From NCBI RefSeq assembly GCF_017876575.1, contig NZ_JAGIOE010000001.1:186001-250000 (forward strand): a DNA stretch of 64,000 nt, written 5' to 3'. Origin of the DNA: Paeniglutamicibacter psychrophenolicus. Its GTDB lineage: Bacteria; Actinomycetota; Actinomycetes; Actinomycetales; Micrococcaceae. Position 1 is the first letter of the stretch, and every line of letters begins with the position of its first letter. The position numbers and the translations under genes are program-made. Of this stretch, positions 27,428 through 35,940 are shown one piece after another. The notes below the pieces were generated by a model that made no database searches, was not told the origin of the DNA, and worked only from the letters and a program-made list of their open reading frames with translations.

Positions 27428-27688
27428 ATGAAACACGTAAACAACCAACCGACTGGTCAATCAGGCAATGTTCCACGTATGGGGCCCGCGGCGTTGCATG
27501 GCTCGGCATCCAGTCCGGGACTTCCCAATCTCGCGGGTGCCCAGAATCCAGGACCCGGCACGGGGCACATTCTCTACGGGGAAAACGGCCGCTTGTCCGA
27601 TGAATCTGCCGATCCCTGGGAACTCGAGGGCCATCTCGGTGACCGTGGCGGACTGCGTCGCTTTCTTGGCTTTTTGCGCGGACGTTGA
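27428..27688 (+). CDS. Possible small protein of unknown function
   Basis: An 86-residue reading frame with a genome-like third-position GC and no recognisable domain. It is glycine- and proline-rich at the start and ends in SADPWELEGHLGDRGGLRRFL with a basic tail. There is only a weak ribosome site. A stem-loop, CGGGAG-CGAA-CTCCCG at 27696-27711, follows the stop. An in-frame ATG at 27395 and another at 27377 are alternatives. It lies between divergent regulatory sites and the convergent SDH-L gene. It may be spurious. Confidence 0.3.
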   Translation: MKHVNNQPTGQSGNVPRMGPAALHGSASSPGLPNLAGAQNPGPGTGHILYGENGRLSDESADPWELEGHLGDRGGLRRFLGFLRGR

Positions 27689-27695
27689 GTGCCGG

Positions 27696-27711
27696 CGGGA
27701 GCGAACTCCCG
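27696..27711. terminator. Short hairpin between convergent units
   Basis: CGGGAG-CGAA-CTCCCG, a 6-bp stem with a stable CGAA loop. It is eight bases past the small reading frame and 48 past the SDH-L stop on the other strand, so it could serve either. No T-run is present. Confidence 0.35.
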
Positions 27712-27758
27712 TCTCGATCCACGTCGCACAACGTTTCGAAGGCTGTCGGATTCCCGGC

Positions 27759-28586
27759 TCAGGCTGTTTGCGCGCTTGCCAGCATGAATTCGCGGGCGGC
27801 GTGTATTTGCCCGGCGGTGGGCGTGATGCCGGTGTAGAGCACAAATTGTTCCACAGCTTGCAGTGTTGCCACGTCGGTCCCGGTCACCACGCGCTTTCCT
27901 GCCGCGCGTGCTGCTCGGATCAAAGGGGTCTCTGCCGGCACGGCCACCACGTCGAACACCACCTGCGCCGCTTCCACCTGATCCAGCGAGAAGGGCAGCA
28001 TGTTCGACTCGTTGCCACCGGCCATGCCGATGGGGGTGACGTTGACCAGCAGCTGCCCTCCGTCGGCGACTTCTCGCTTCCACGTGAAGCCATAGGTCTC
28101 GGCCAGGTTCCGTCCGGCCGATTCATTGCGGGCCACCACCACGACGTCTCCAAACCCGGAGTGCGCCAGTGCCGCCACCACTGCCTTGGCCATCCCGCCC
28201 GATCCGCGCACCACGGTGGGCAGCGACGGAGATACCTCATGGAGCCCCAGCAGCTGGAGCACCGCCGAGTAGTCGGTGTTGTGGGCGGTGAGGATCCCGC
28301 CGTCATTGACGATGGTGTTGACCGAATCGATGGCCGCCGCTGACGGAGCCAACTGGTCAAGCATCGGGATGACAGCTTCCTTGTAGGGCATGGAAACGGC
28401 GGCACCCCGGATACCCAGCCCGCGGATGCCGGACACGGCCTGGGCCAGGTCAGTCGGGGCGAACGCCTTGTAGATCCAGTTCAATCCCAACTGGTCATAG
28501 AGGTGGTTGTGGAACAGCGTCCCGTTGTTGCTGGGCCGCGCCGCCAGCGAGATGCAAAGCGTCATGTCCTTGTTCAGTATCGGCAT
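27759..28586 (-). CDS. Shikimate dehydrogenase-like protein (SDH-L class)
   Basis: A 275-residue AroE relative. The N-terminus, LCISLAARPSNNGTLFHNHLYDQLGLN, lacks the usual shikimate-binding SxS pattern and matches the SDH-L class typified by Haemophilus HI0607, as I recall. The conserved lysine lies in GAAVSMPYKEA, the aspartate in TAHNTDYSAV, and the nucleotide loop reads VRGSGGMAKAVVAA. SDH-L enzymes have weak shikimate activity and no settled role, so a biosynthetic AroE should exist elsewhere. The gene stands alone on the minus strand, beside a zone of decayed genes. Confidence 0.85.
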   Translation of the reverse strand: MPILNKDMTLCISLAARPSNNGTLFHNHLYDQLGLNWIYKAFAPTDLAQAVSGIRGLGIRGAAVSMPYKEAVIPMLDQLAPSAAAIDSVNTIVNDGGILTAHNTDYSAVLQLLGLHEVSPSLPTVVRGSGGMAKAVVAALAHSGFGDVVVVARNESAGRNLAETYGFTWKREVADGGQLLVNVTPIGMAGGNESNMLPFSLDQVEAAQVVFDVVAVPAETPLIRAARAAGKRVVTGTDVATLQAVEQFVLYTGITPTAGQIHAAREFMLASAQTA

Positions 28587-28681
28587 GCCCCGAGTCTATT
28601 CCGGTTGCCGGGGCCCGCTCCGGCACCACATGGGCCATCAGGCCAGGTGTCTTGATCCGAGGTGTGGCAGTGCGGACCGCC

Positions 28682-28776
28682 GGACAGGCGTCGTGCAGGC
28701 ACCACGCCTCGGCTATCTTGGCGATGGTGGGATGTGCACGATGGGGATCGGCCAGGTTACGGCGAACGGCCTCGGG
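28682..28776 (-). pseudogene. Remnant of an AraC-family regulator C-terminus
   Basis: On the minus strand the text EAVRRNLADPHRAHPTIAKIAEAW then CLHDAC is the second-helix region of an AraC DNA-binding domain. It is preceded and followed by unrelated sequence, without a start or the final GxxP region. I read it as a truncated leftover of about 30 residues; length is too short for certainty. Confidence 0.4.
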
Positions 28777-28777
28777 G

Positions 28778-29060
28778 CCGCGGCAACTGAGCGAGCTGAT
28801 CGCCCTGGATGATCCTGCGAACGAGCGCTGGAGCGTACGCACGGAGACCCGGGTGCGCTGCATCGTCCACGCGGACCTGCACGACAAATTTGTATGGAAA
28901 CTGCTCGAACGCGACGACTCACTGGTTGTCGGGAACTCCGCGGGGCCGGTGCACCCGGGCCCGATCATCGAGGCGTCCACGGAAACCCAGGGGATCACCA
29001 TCGGCCCGGAAATCCCCGGGTACCCGTTCAAACAGGGCACACCCGCGGCGGTTGGTTACG
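28778..29060 (+). pseudogene. Unidentified coding remnant
   Basis: About 90 codons with coding-like third-position GC and natural composition, for example VRCIVHADLHDKFVWKLL and SLVVGNSAGPVHPGPIIEA. The open frame reaches 29296, but the part after 29060 looks non-coding and no ribosome site marks a start. I do not recognise the family. With the AraC remnant it forms a 650-base decay zone upstream of the nuclease-like gene. Confidence 0.3.
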
Positions 29061-29249
29061 CGGCCGCTTCCGCAGCGCCGTTTGGATTGCGTGCAACGGC
29101 GTCGGGTCTCGCGATCTGGCTGCGACCTCAAACCGGAGGTCGGCTCATGGTGCTTGCGATTGTCGTGCAGCTAGTCTGGGCTCGGGTGGCGATCTTCCGA
29201 GAAAGTGCCCAGAGGGAAAGGTGCTTGGCCAACCACGAGAGGCAGACCC

Positions 29250-29990
29250 ATGGATTTTCAGAACTCCGGCAGTTCGACCATTGGCAAGCTACTTGAGGAA
29301 GTCTCTTGGGAAACGGCCGCCAACTACCGCAGCGGCGGGCGTGGACGCGAGAACGTCCTCACGGCCGAGTTCCTGATCGGTCTCGATTTCCTCCCTCGAG
29401 ATTTGTTTCTTGGCGGGCTCCTGCGGGCGGCCAAGGGTGCCGACCTTGCGCGCATGGACCTTGCCTCCGAGGCTGAAGGCATCCAGCTGCAGTTCCTGCC
29501 CGGAGACCTACCAATCGCCCCGAACCAACCGGGCCAGCATGCCTTCATCGTTCAGCCCGACGCCATGCTGACCTCGGAGCGCACCGTGGCGCTGGTTGAA
29601 GCGAAGCGGATCCGTGCCTCATCGTTCCAACCCGAACAATTGGCCCGCCAGTACGTCGCGCTGATGGCCAATCGTGGCGAACGGACTCCGCTGCTGCTCC
29701 TGCTTGGTGCAGCACCGCCTGTTTTGCTGCGTGGCCTTGGACGCATGAGCATCCACGATGCCGTTTCCCGGCATATCGATGCCGTTCTGGAACGAGGGTG
29801 CTACCCCGCGGGCACCCGCGAAGAACTCATGCATGGCATTGACGAAGTCTTCTGTTGGATCGCATGGGCCGATGCCGCCGACGTCATCAAGCGTGAGGCA
29901 AATTCGTACTTATCGGATTGCCCGTCGACAACTGCTTCCATTCGACGGATCGCAGATGCGTCGCTCGCTTCCATTAAATGGCACTCCTGA
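29250..29990 (+). CDS. Uncharacterised PD-(D/E)XK-like protein
   Basis: A 246-residue protein from ATG 29250 (GAGAGG upstream). The centre reads VQPDAMLTSERTVALVEAKRIRAS, then PEQLARQY. An aspartate followed after about fifteen residues by a hydrophobic strand and E-A-K, then a Q-x-x-x-Q/R-Y helix, is the layout of the PD-(D/E)XK nuclease fold. The N-terminal part has EVSWETAANYRSGGRGRENVL and a following NVLTAEFLIGLDFLPRD. No methyltransferase, helicase or toxin partner is adjacent. Nuclease activity is inferred from motif layout only; I do not know the family. Confidence 0.6.
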   Translation: MDFQNSGSSTIGKLLEEVSWETAANYRSGGRGRENVLTAEFLIGLDFLPRDLFLGGLLRAAKGADLARMDLASEAEGIQLQFLPGDLPIAPNQPGQHAFIVQPDAMLTSERTVALVEAKRIRASSFQPEQLARQYVALMANRGERTPLLLLLGAAPPVLLRGLGRMSIHDAVSRHIDAVLERGCYPAGTREELMHGIDEVFCWIAWADAADVIKREANSYLSDCPSTTASIRRIADASLASIKWHS

Positions 29991-30311
29991 CGTGGTCCCG
30001 CTCCGGAATGCCACAAGGCGCGGAGCATCTGCACAGGTCGCGAATATGCAGCGTCGGCATGCCGGCCGCAACGGACAGCCGGGGCCTTTGCAAGTAAGCA
30101 GCGTGATCCCGCTTTCAACCGGATCGGCAAACACGACGGTATGGGCTTCAGCGACTCGGCGCCGGCCCTCGACTATTGCGCCCCTGTCGCCCGGGCACAG
30201 CTTCATGCCCGGGACGCCTGCCGCTTGTTACGGCACATGCCGCAACCTGCCCTCGTTACCGACAATGCAGACGAGTGCTCCGCTAGGCTAAAAGCAGGAC
30301 CTTGGCGCAAA
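29991..30311. other. Intergenic stretch with a hairpin
   Basis: A perfect stem CCCGGGCA/TGCCCGGG with an 8-base loop lies at 30190-30213 and may end the upstream gene. A minus-strand open frame over 29910-30206 has a cysteine-rich middle but no support. The MFS gene start lies at the right end; an AAAGGAG at 30335-30341 points to no legal start codon. Confidence 0.4.
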
Positions 30312-31595
30312 TTGGCATCCGCGTCCGAATACCCAAAGGAGCCCACCTCGCGCAACCGCCCATCCCCGCGCACGACCTTGCCCTGGGTCATTGCGGGCAT
30401 CGTGGTCGTGGCCTTGAGCCTGCGAGCGCCGATCATTGCGCCGACCGCGGTGATCGGGGACATCCAGGCAGACACCGGCCTGTCGGCGTTCGGGGCGGGC
30501 CTGTTGACCGGGCTTCCAGTGCTGTTGTTCGCGCTCGCCACGCCGCTGGCCACCCGGACGATCCGCCGTTTCGGACCGGAAGCCACCATCATCCTGTGCT
30601 TGGCCGGGGTGCTCGCCGGAACGGTCATCCGCTCGATCGGGCCGTCCTCGGTGATGATGGCGGGAACCGTGCTGATCGGCGCCGCGATGACGCTGGGCAA
30701 CATTGCCGTCCCCGTACTGATCCGCCGGGACGTGCAGTGGAACCGGATTTCCTCCGTCACCGGCGTCTATTCGGCAACCATGAACATCGGTTCCATGGCC
30801 ACCTTGCTGGGCACCGCCCCGCTGGCCGCGCTCGTGGGCTGGCGCTGGGCGATTGCGTCCTGGGGTGTGATCACCGCCGCGGGCCTTGCCTATTGGATGC
30901 TGCGCCAACGGCGCGCACTGGCCGCAGGTGCTTCCTCCGCGCGGCCGATGGCGGCCCTTCAGGCAACGGCGCACAACATCTCCGACGGCCCCGGCGCGGC
31001 AGCCGCCACGGCCAAGGCGACGGCAGACCGAGTCCGGTTTCGGCGGGTGGTCGCCCTGCTGGTCTTCGCATTCTGCGGCCAGTCGGCCGCATATTACGCC
31101 ACGACAGCTTGGCTGCCCCTGTTGCTTTCCGAGACCCGGGGCATGGCCCCGACGTCTTCCGGTGCCACGGCTTCCCTCTTCCAGATCGCTGCGGTCATCG
31201 GTGCCTTCGGGGTCCCGCTGCTGGCCGCGCGAACGAAGCTCTGGATCGCCACCGCCGTCATGGCGGGGTTCTGGATTACGCTCCCCATCGGGCTGTTGTT
31301 GGCCCCGGACGCATTCGTGCTCTGGGCCATCTTGGGTGGCATCGCCCAGGGCGGCGGCTTTACGGCGATCTTCTCGATCATCCCGCGTGTTGCCCACAGC
31401 GACGCCGACATGGCCACTGCATCCGCGCGCATCCAGGCAGGCGGCTATTTGGCCGCCACCTGTTCTCCGTCACTGGCCGGCTGGCTGAACAGCTCCACCG
31501 GGACCTGGACCGTCCCACTGCTGCTGGTCCTTGCGATGACGCTGGTCTTCACGGTCGGCGCGCTTTGGGCCGCCCGGATCACCGAACGGCCCTAG
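30312..31595 (+). CDS. MFS transporter, CynX/NimT-like
   Basis: A hydrophobic protein of about 427 residues with twelve predicted membrane segments. WVIAGIVVVALSLRAPIIAPTAV is the first-segment pattern of the CynX/NimT group, and LATPLATRTIRRFGPEA is the MFS loop 2-3 motif. The start is uncertain: TTG 30312 is in frame but lacks a ribosome site, the frame is open back to ATG 30141, and the AAAGGAG at 30335 has no start codon at the right spacing. Members export or import small anions such as cyanate or 2-nitroimidazole; the substrate here is unknown. A terminator follows. Confidence 0.82.
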   Translation: MASASEYPKEPTSRNRPSPRTTLPWVIAGIVVVALSLRAPIIAPTAVIGDIQADTGLSAFGAGLLTGLPVLLFALATPLATRTIRRFGPEATIILCLAGVLAGTVIRSIGPSSVMMAGTVLIGAAMTLGNIAVPVLIRRDVQWNRISSVTGVYSATMNIGSMATLLGTAPLAALVGWRWAIASWGVITAAGLAYWMLRQRRALAAGASSARPMAALQATAHNISDGPGAAAATAKATADRVRFRRVVALLVFAFCGQSAAYYATTAWLPLLLSETRGMAPTSSGATASLFQIAAVIGAFGVPLLAARTKLWIATAVMAGFWITLPIGLLLAPDAFVLWAILGGIAQGGGFTAIFSIIPRVAHSDADMATASARIQAGGYLAATCSPSLAGWLNSSTGTWTVPLLLVLAMTLVFTVGALWAARITERP

Positions 31596-31614
31596 CAGGA
31601 GTCTCCAAAGGAGA

Positions 31615-31656
31615 CCCGGGCAGGGGGTTGTCCACGCCTTGCCCGGCTTCCTTTTG
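31615..31656 (+). terminator. Terminator after the CynX-like gene
   Basis: Arms CCGGGCAGGG and CCTTGCCCGG (31616-31625 and 31637-31646) pair with one G-T, followed by CTTCCTTTT. This fits an intrinsic terminator on the plus strand, 20 bases past the stop. Confidence 0.65.
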
Positions 31657-31702
31657 GCGCGCACCACTGAAGCGGCCCTCGCTCGGGAGTTGCCGCGCAG
31701 GC

Positions 31703-32827
31703 CTACAGGGCCTGGCGTCGGATGAACCGCGTGCCGGTCTTGACCAGCATCAGGACCAGCAGCAGGATCCCTACGTAACCGTTGAGCACGTAGACGATAT
31801 TGACCATCTGGGAGAAGGGCAGGACCAGGCCGATCACGGTTCCGGCGGCTGCCAGGCCGATGGTGAGGTACTTGAAGCGCGGCGTCTTGTCGGCGAAGAA
31901 TCGCGAGGAGACGGTCCACAGCAGCGGTACCGCGGTTGTGTAGATGCCGGCGAGGATCATGACCGAGATCCCTGCGGCAAGCACGGGGCTCACGTCGCTG
32001 GCCAGCACAAGCATCGGGATCTCGGTCCCGCCTACGCGCGTGATGTTGGCGAGCAGGCCCAGACCGACGATGATGCAGGCAACCGAGAAAGCGACAGAAC
32101 CGACCAGGCCTCCGGTGGCAGCTTCCTTGCGGCTGCGTGCCGTCTTGCCGAGCGCGGTCAGGAAGGCCGCGAGCCACAACATACAGAAACCCACGTAGGA
32201 CAGGCCGGCCATGAACCAGTTCGTGGAAGCCTGGGTCAAGTCCAGGGTCGGGAGCAGTGCATTGCCCTCCGCGATCCCGCCCGCATTGCGGAAGATTCCC
32301 AACAACCCGAGGGCAATGGCGACGACGACGATCACCGGGCCGATCTTGCCGATGACATCAACCAGGCTCTTCAATCCAAACCACACGCTGATCCCGACCA
32401 CCACGGCCAGGCCGATGCCTCCGGCGTAGCGCGAGAGACCATAGTGCTCCTCGAAGACGGCGCCGGCGCCGGCGACCATCACTGTGAAGCTCAGGAAGAC
32501 GAACAGGATCGAGAAGTAGTCGAAGAAGGTCCCCAGATGCCTGCCGCAGTAGTAGTGGAAGATCAGCGAGGGTCGCTCGAATTTCTTCGCCTGGCCGACC
32601 ACGAAGAATTCGACGGCCACATAGGTCATCAGCACCAGGACCAGCAGCCCGGTGCCAAAGACTCCCCAGTACCCGTAGGAGGTGAAGTACTGCATGATCT
32701 CCTGGCCGGTGGCGAATCCGGAGCCGATGAGGAACGCGATGATCGCTCCGGCGTAGGTGAGGACACGCAGGAAGCCACCCTTTTCGACGGTGTCCAGGTG
32801 CGCCCGCGTGGGGGATTTTTGAGGCAT
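31703..32827 (-). CDS. YkvI-family membrane protein
   Basis: A 374-residue membrane protein with about eleven segments. YAGAIIAFLIGSGFATGQEIMQYF is the first-segment hallmark of the YkvI family, related to amino acid and cation symporters (APC superfamily). No substrate is established for the family. ATG 32827 with GGGAGAC at good distance was chosen over the frame opening at 32872. A TCACATGTGA palindrome 85-94 bases upstream may be an operator. It faces away from a small hypothetical gene and is convergent with the CynX-like gene. Confidence 0.82.
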   Translation of the reverse strand: MPQKSPTRAHLDTVEKGGFLRVLTYAGAIIAFLIGSGFATGQEIMQYFTSYGYWGVFGTGLLVLVLMTYVAVEFFVVGQAKKFERPSLIFHYYCGRHLGTFFDYFSILFVFLSFTVMVAGAGAVFEEHYGLSRYAGGIGLAVVVGISVWFGLKSLVDVIGKIGPVIVVVAIALGLLGIFRNAGGIAEGNALLPTLDLTQASTNWFMAGLSYVGFCMLWLAAFLTALGKTARSRKEAATGGLVGSVAFSVACIIVGLGLLANITRVGGTEIPMLVLASDVSPVLAAGISVMILAGIYTTAVPLLWTVSSRFFADKTPRFKYLTIGLAAAGTVIGLVLPFSQMVNIVYVLNGYVGILLLVLMLVKTGTRFIRRQAL

Positions 32828-32911
32828 GTTGCAGTTGTCTCCCGTGGCTCTGTCCGACGCCACTGGCGGCACGTCGCTAGGTGATATATCAATTGCCCTA
32901 GAACGATATGT

Positions 32912-32921
32912 CTCACATGTG
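32912..32921. promoter_or_regulatory. Palindrome upstream of the YkvI-like gene
   Basis: TCACATGTGA, a perfect 10-base palindrome, 85-94 bases before the start, in an AT-richer stretch (32880-32945) that likely holds the promoter. The regulator is unknown. Confidence 0.35.
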
Positions 32922-33015
32922 ACCTAGTCAACAAACAAAAGTAATATGACGGGCCTCACACTGAACAAGCTTGGGCTTGGTGGCATCGACTGACCAATGC
33001 CACCGGTGTCGATGG

Positions 33016-33252
33016 TCAGAACCTCCCCGCCACCACCGAGTGGAGCTCAAGCCAGGCTCGTTCGCGGTTTTCCCGCAGCATTTCCTCCTGACGTGGCGAG
33101 AACACCAATAGCGGGCCGAAGATCAGTCGACGGCGCGGCGCCGCATGGGCCGCCGCAGTCGTCCGAGCGGTGCGTTTTCTGGCCAGATGGCGGGCACCTG
33201 CACGATTGTCGAAGGCTGATTGGACATTGAAGGCATCTGTTGAAGTAGTCAT
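33016..33252 (-). CDS. Small hypothetical protein
   Basis: A 78-residue basic protein, MTTSTDAFNVQSAFDNRAG at the start and NRERAWLELHSVVAGRF at the end, with no known domain and no membrane segment. It is divergent from the ArsR regulator by 93 bases, so it may be its target. Coding use is genome-like in the second half. Real but uncharacterised is my best reading. Confidence 0.5.
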   Translation of the reverse strand: MTTSTDAFNVQSAFDNRAGARHLARKRTARTTAAAHAAPRRRLIFGPLLVFSPRQEEMLRENRERAWLELHSVVAGRF

Positions 33253-33345
33253 GCATCAAGCCTGAAACGACAGGCCTCACCTGACCACCATTCGGCTATT
33301 TCCGAATCCTTACCTCGACGCAGCCGCAAGCCTAGACTCGGTGTC

Positions 33346-34335
33346 ATGCAGATCAGACTGTCGGCCGAGGACCTGACCCGGGTGCGTTTCACCGTCTCGC
33401 CCCTGTGGGAAACCGTCACCAGCATGCGCGCCCTGCAGCTCGGAACCCGGTTGCACCGGCCCTGGATCACGGAGGCGACCTCGCGCATCCTGGCTTCGAG
33501 GGACACCGCGAAACAAGACCACCTGAAGCTACTCACCACCTTGATCCGTCCCACCGGGTTCATCGCCGATTCCTTGACACCCACACCGCTGCGACAGGAC
33601 ACCTTCGAGGCAGGCCTCACGGCTGTCGCCGCCGTGCCGCCGGAGTTTTGGGTCCGTGATCTCAGTTACTTGATAGCGGTCGAGCGGGAAGAAACCAGGC
33701 TGGAGACGATCCGTGCGTTCTGCGACGACCCTGATGGCGGAATCCCTCGACTTCTCGCGGCCCTGCGCTGGTACTGGGAGACTGCTCTTGAACCCTTCTG
33801 GCCCCGACTGCGCGCCATGCTGCTGGCGGACCTGGACTACAGGCTGGCGCTGCTGGCGGAACACGGAATCCACCAGGTCTTCGACACCCTGCACCCCAGC
33901 GTCCGGCGCACCCGCGACGGACTGGAGATCACCGCGAACTGCGACGGCTCGCACCATGCCGCGCCCGGCAACGGGCTGATCCTGGTCCCCAGCGCATTCG
34001 TCTGGCCGCGCACCCTGGTCCTGGATGTCGAACCATTCGTCCCCACACTCACCTACGCCCCGCGCGGGGTCGGCCGGCTCTGGGAGAACACCCGCCAGGT
34101 GAAGGACTCCCCCGTGGCCAAGCTGCTCGGCCACACGCGTGCAACGATCCTGGCCCAGCTCGACCTCCCGATGACGACCACCCAGTTGGCCTGCGCCCTG
34201 GACCTGGCAGCGGGAACGGTCAACGGGCACCTGAAGGTGCTCGAAGCCTCGGGGCTCACCGACACCATCCGTGCCGGCCGCGAGGTTTTCTACCGACGAG
34301 CGGGCCTGGGCGAGGACCTGCTCGCCCGGGCGTAG
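33346..34335 (+). CDS. ArsR-family regulator with DUF5937-type N-terminus
   Basis: A 329-residue actinobacterial regulator. A long helical N-terminal domain starts MQIRLSAEDLTRVRFTVSPLWE, the DUF5937 pattern. The C-terminal winged helix is LGHTRATILAQLDLPMTTTQ, then LDLAAGTVNGHLKVLEASGL and a wing with GREVFYRR, about residues 260-325. No metal-binding CxC of classical ArsR sensors is present. The ligand is unknown. It probably controls itself and the divergent small gene. Confidence 0.88.
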   Translation: MQIRLSAEDLTRVRFTVSPLWETVTSMRALQLGTRLHRPWITEATSRILASRDTAKQDHLKLLTTLIRPTGFIADSLTPTPLRQDTFEAGLTAVAAVPPEFWVRDLSYLIAVEREETRLETIRAFCDDPDGGIPRLLAALRWYWETALEPFWPRLRAMLLADLDYRLALLAEHGIHQVFDTLHPSVRRTRDGLEITANCDGSHHAAPGNGLILVPSAFVWPRTLVLDVEPFVPTLTYAPRGVGRLWENTRQVKDSPVAKLLGHTRATILAQLDLPMTTTQLACALDLAAGTVNGHLKVLEASGLTDTIRAGREVFYRRAGLGEDLLARA

Positions 34336-34382
34336 CCGGGCGCCGTCCACGGACTGTCTGCCCGACTGGGTAGTCTCGGGGC

Positions 34383-34757
34383 ATGATCGATTTCAACAAT
34401 GCCTCCGTCTTCAAGCTCAGTCCGTGCAACCCGAATGACGTGGCAGGGGAAGTCACCCCGCTCTTCGTACAGGGCGAGGACCTGCTCGCCGCCTTCAAGG
34501 GTGTGCGGGACTACGTGGTCTTCAGCAACAAGCGGCTCATTGCGGTGAACATCCAGGGGATCACCGGCAAGAAGCGCGACTATACGTCGTTGCCGTATTC
34601 CAAGATCCAGGCCTTCTCCGTGGAAACCGCCGGAACCTTCGACCTCGATGCCGAACTGGATTTGTGGTTCAGTGGCTTGGGCAAGGTCCGCCTCGAGTTC
34701 AAGGGCAAGGTCGACGTGCGCGCCCTCTCGCAGCTCATCGCTTCCCACGTCCTGTAG
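34383..34757 (+). CDS. Bacterial PH-domain protein
   Basis: A 124-residue protein that matches the bPH domain (PF08000 type): a long central DYVVFSNKRLIAVNIQGITG then KKRDYTSLPYSKIQAFSVE and a beta-rich end. The fold is a pleckstrin-like barrel; roles in envelope stress are suggested for some members. It has no signal peptide or membrane segment. It is a stand-alone gene, 47 bases after the ArsR stop. Confidence 0.85.
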   Translation: MIDFNNASVFKLSPCNPNDVAGEVTPLFVQGEDLLAAFKGVRDYVVFSNKRLIAVNIQGITGKKRDYTSLPYSKIQAFSVETAGTFDLDAELDLWFSGLGKVRLEFKGKVDVRALSQLIASHVL

Positions 34758-34890
34758 CGGAATCCGCTGCCTTTGCCGACCCGGGCCGTGCGATTAACCG
34801 GAAATACACAGGCCGATGCTGGCATCGAATCGGTTGCGTTGTTCGTTGGACCAAAAGGAGAGCACCCACCGAACCAACCAACGGAGCCCC

Positions 34891-35553
34891 TTGCCTTCAA
34901 TCCGCACAGCCACGAGCCTTGCACTTGCCGACCGACCGGAGCCTCGGGACGCAGGCGCTCTTTCCGGTGATTCGTCGCGCCGCCGGACCGTCGTGCTGCT
35001 GGGGATCGACGGGGCCGGCAAGACCACCACGGCAACAGCCCTCGTGGCTTCGCTCCGGGATTCCGGGGCCCGTGCCCAGTTGTTGCGAAACCCGGCCGGG
35101 CGCCGCTGGATGACCAAGGTGGCCGCCAGGTTCGGGACGGCGTTGACGCCGGTTTGGGCCAATCGGCTTGAATCGGTCGTCCGGTGCGTCAATGTCCTGC
35201 TCGCCCATACCCGGGCCGTCGCGTTTCCCGGAACCACCGTGATGGACCGCCACGTGGCCTGCCAGCTGGTCTTGCGTTCCATCCGGGGCCTACCCCAAGG
35301 CGTCCTCTTGCCGTGGCTGCTGGCCCGGCTTCCGCGCCCGGAGGCGATCATCCTGATCGATGTCCCGGCCGATGTCGCATACTCCCGGATCCTGCTGCGC
35401 GGGGAAGACAGCGAGACCCTTGCCTATTTGAGCTCGTCGCGCGAGGCCTACCTTGAGATTGCGATGGCCCGGGGCTGGCACGTCGTTGACGGATCCGGCA
35501 CGCCCCAGCAAGTGGCCGCCGACGCCCTGCGGGCCGCGTGCTCCCTCAGCTGA
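34891..35553 (+). CDS. Thymidylate-kinase-like P-loop protein
   Basis: A 220-residue protein from TTG 34891, which has GGAG five bases upstream; ATG 34816 would add 25 poor residues. Walker A is LLGIDGAGKTTTATALV, the dTMP kinase form. A DR-like catalytic loop follows in VMDRHVACQL, and IILIDVPADVAYSRIL is the dTMP-kinase style strand before the lid (LLRGEDSETLAYLSS). The lid is short and the usual TYEPGGT region is replaced, so substrate may differ (a nucleotide or sugar-phosphate). True Tmk is usually elsewhere near holB in this group. Confidence 0.65.
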   Translation: MPSIRTATSLALADRPEPRDAGALSGDSSRRRTVVLLGIDGAGKTTTATALVASLRDSGARAQLLRNPAGRRWMTKVAARFGTALTPVWANRLESVVRCVNVLLAHTRAVAFPGTTVMDRHVACQLVLRSIRGLPQGVLLPWLLARLPRPEAIILIDVPADVAYSRILLRGEDSETLAYLSSSREAYLEIAMARGWHVVDGSGTPQQVAADALRAACSLS

Positions 35554-35940
35554 GGCCTCCGCCGCAGCAACGCCTGTTCCGGGCCCAGCGGAACATCTCC
35601 CCTCCTTGCCGGGCGATACCCGGCTCTGACCACAAGGAATGTGAGTTGACGTGGGTCGCGATGAGACACCTGCTTTTTAGCTTCTAAAAAGACCCGGGCT
35701 TCTTCGGCGGTTTCCTGCGGACCTCGACCCATTTCCGGCTTTCTTGCCCGGTTCGGTGGTCGAGCGGCCGCATTTTTAGATTTCGCGAAGAAATGCAAAT
35801 CTTTCCATCAAAACCCTCTAGCCGACTCTGGCAAAGTGCGGAAATGTAGTTCTTACGCAGAAAGAACGCCGGAACAACCTATCGGGAACATCAACGAAGA
35901 TGGTCCCCAACCGGCACCGGCAACCAGCAAGGAGAAGGCA
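35554..35940 (+). promoter_or_regulatory. aceA upstream region
   Basis: A 387-base gap with an 8-base perfect inverted repeat, CTTTTTAG-CTT-CTAAAAAG at 35673-35691, and an AT-rich stretch at 35770-35860 holding AAATGCAAATC, a partial match to the RamB TTTGCAAA core. The aceA ribosome site GGAGAA is at 35930-35935. A long leader of perhaps 100 bases is likely. Control by RamB or a RamA-like activator is inferred from corynebacterial practice. Confidence 0.4.

Noticed and set aside
29910-30206. Minus-strand 98-residue frame with a cysteine-rich middle
   Set aside because: It overlaps the end of the nuclease-like gene, has no ribosome site and shows no known family; probably chance.
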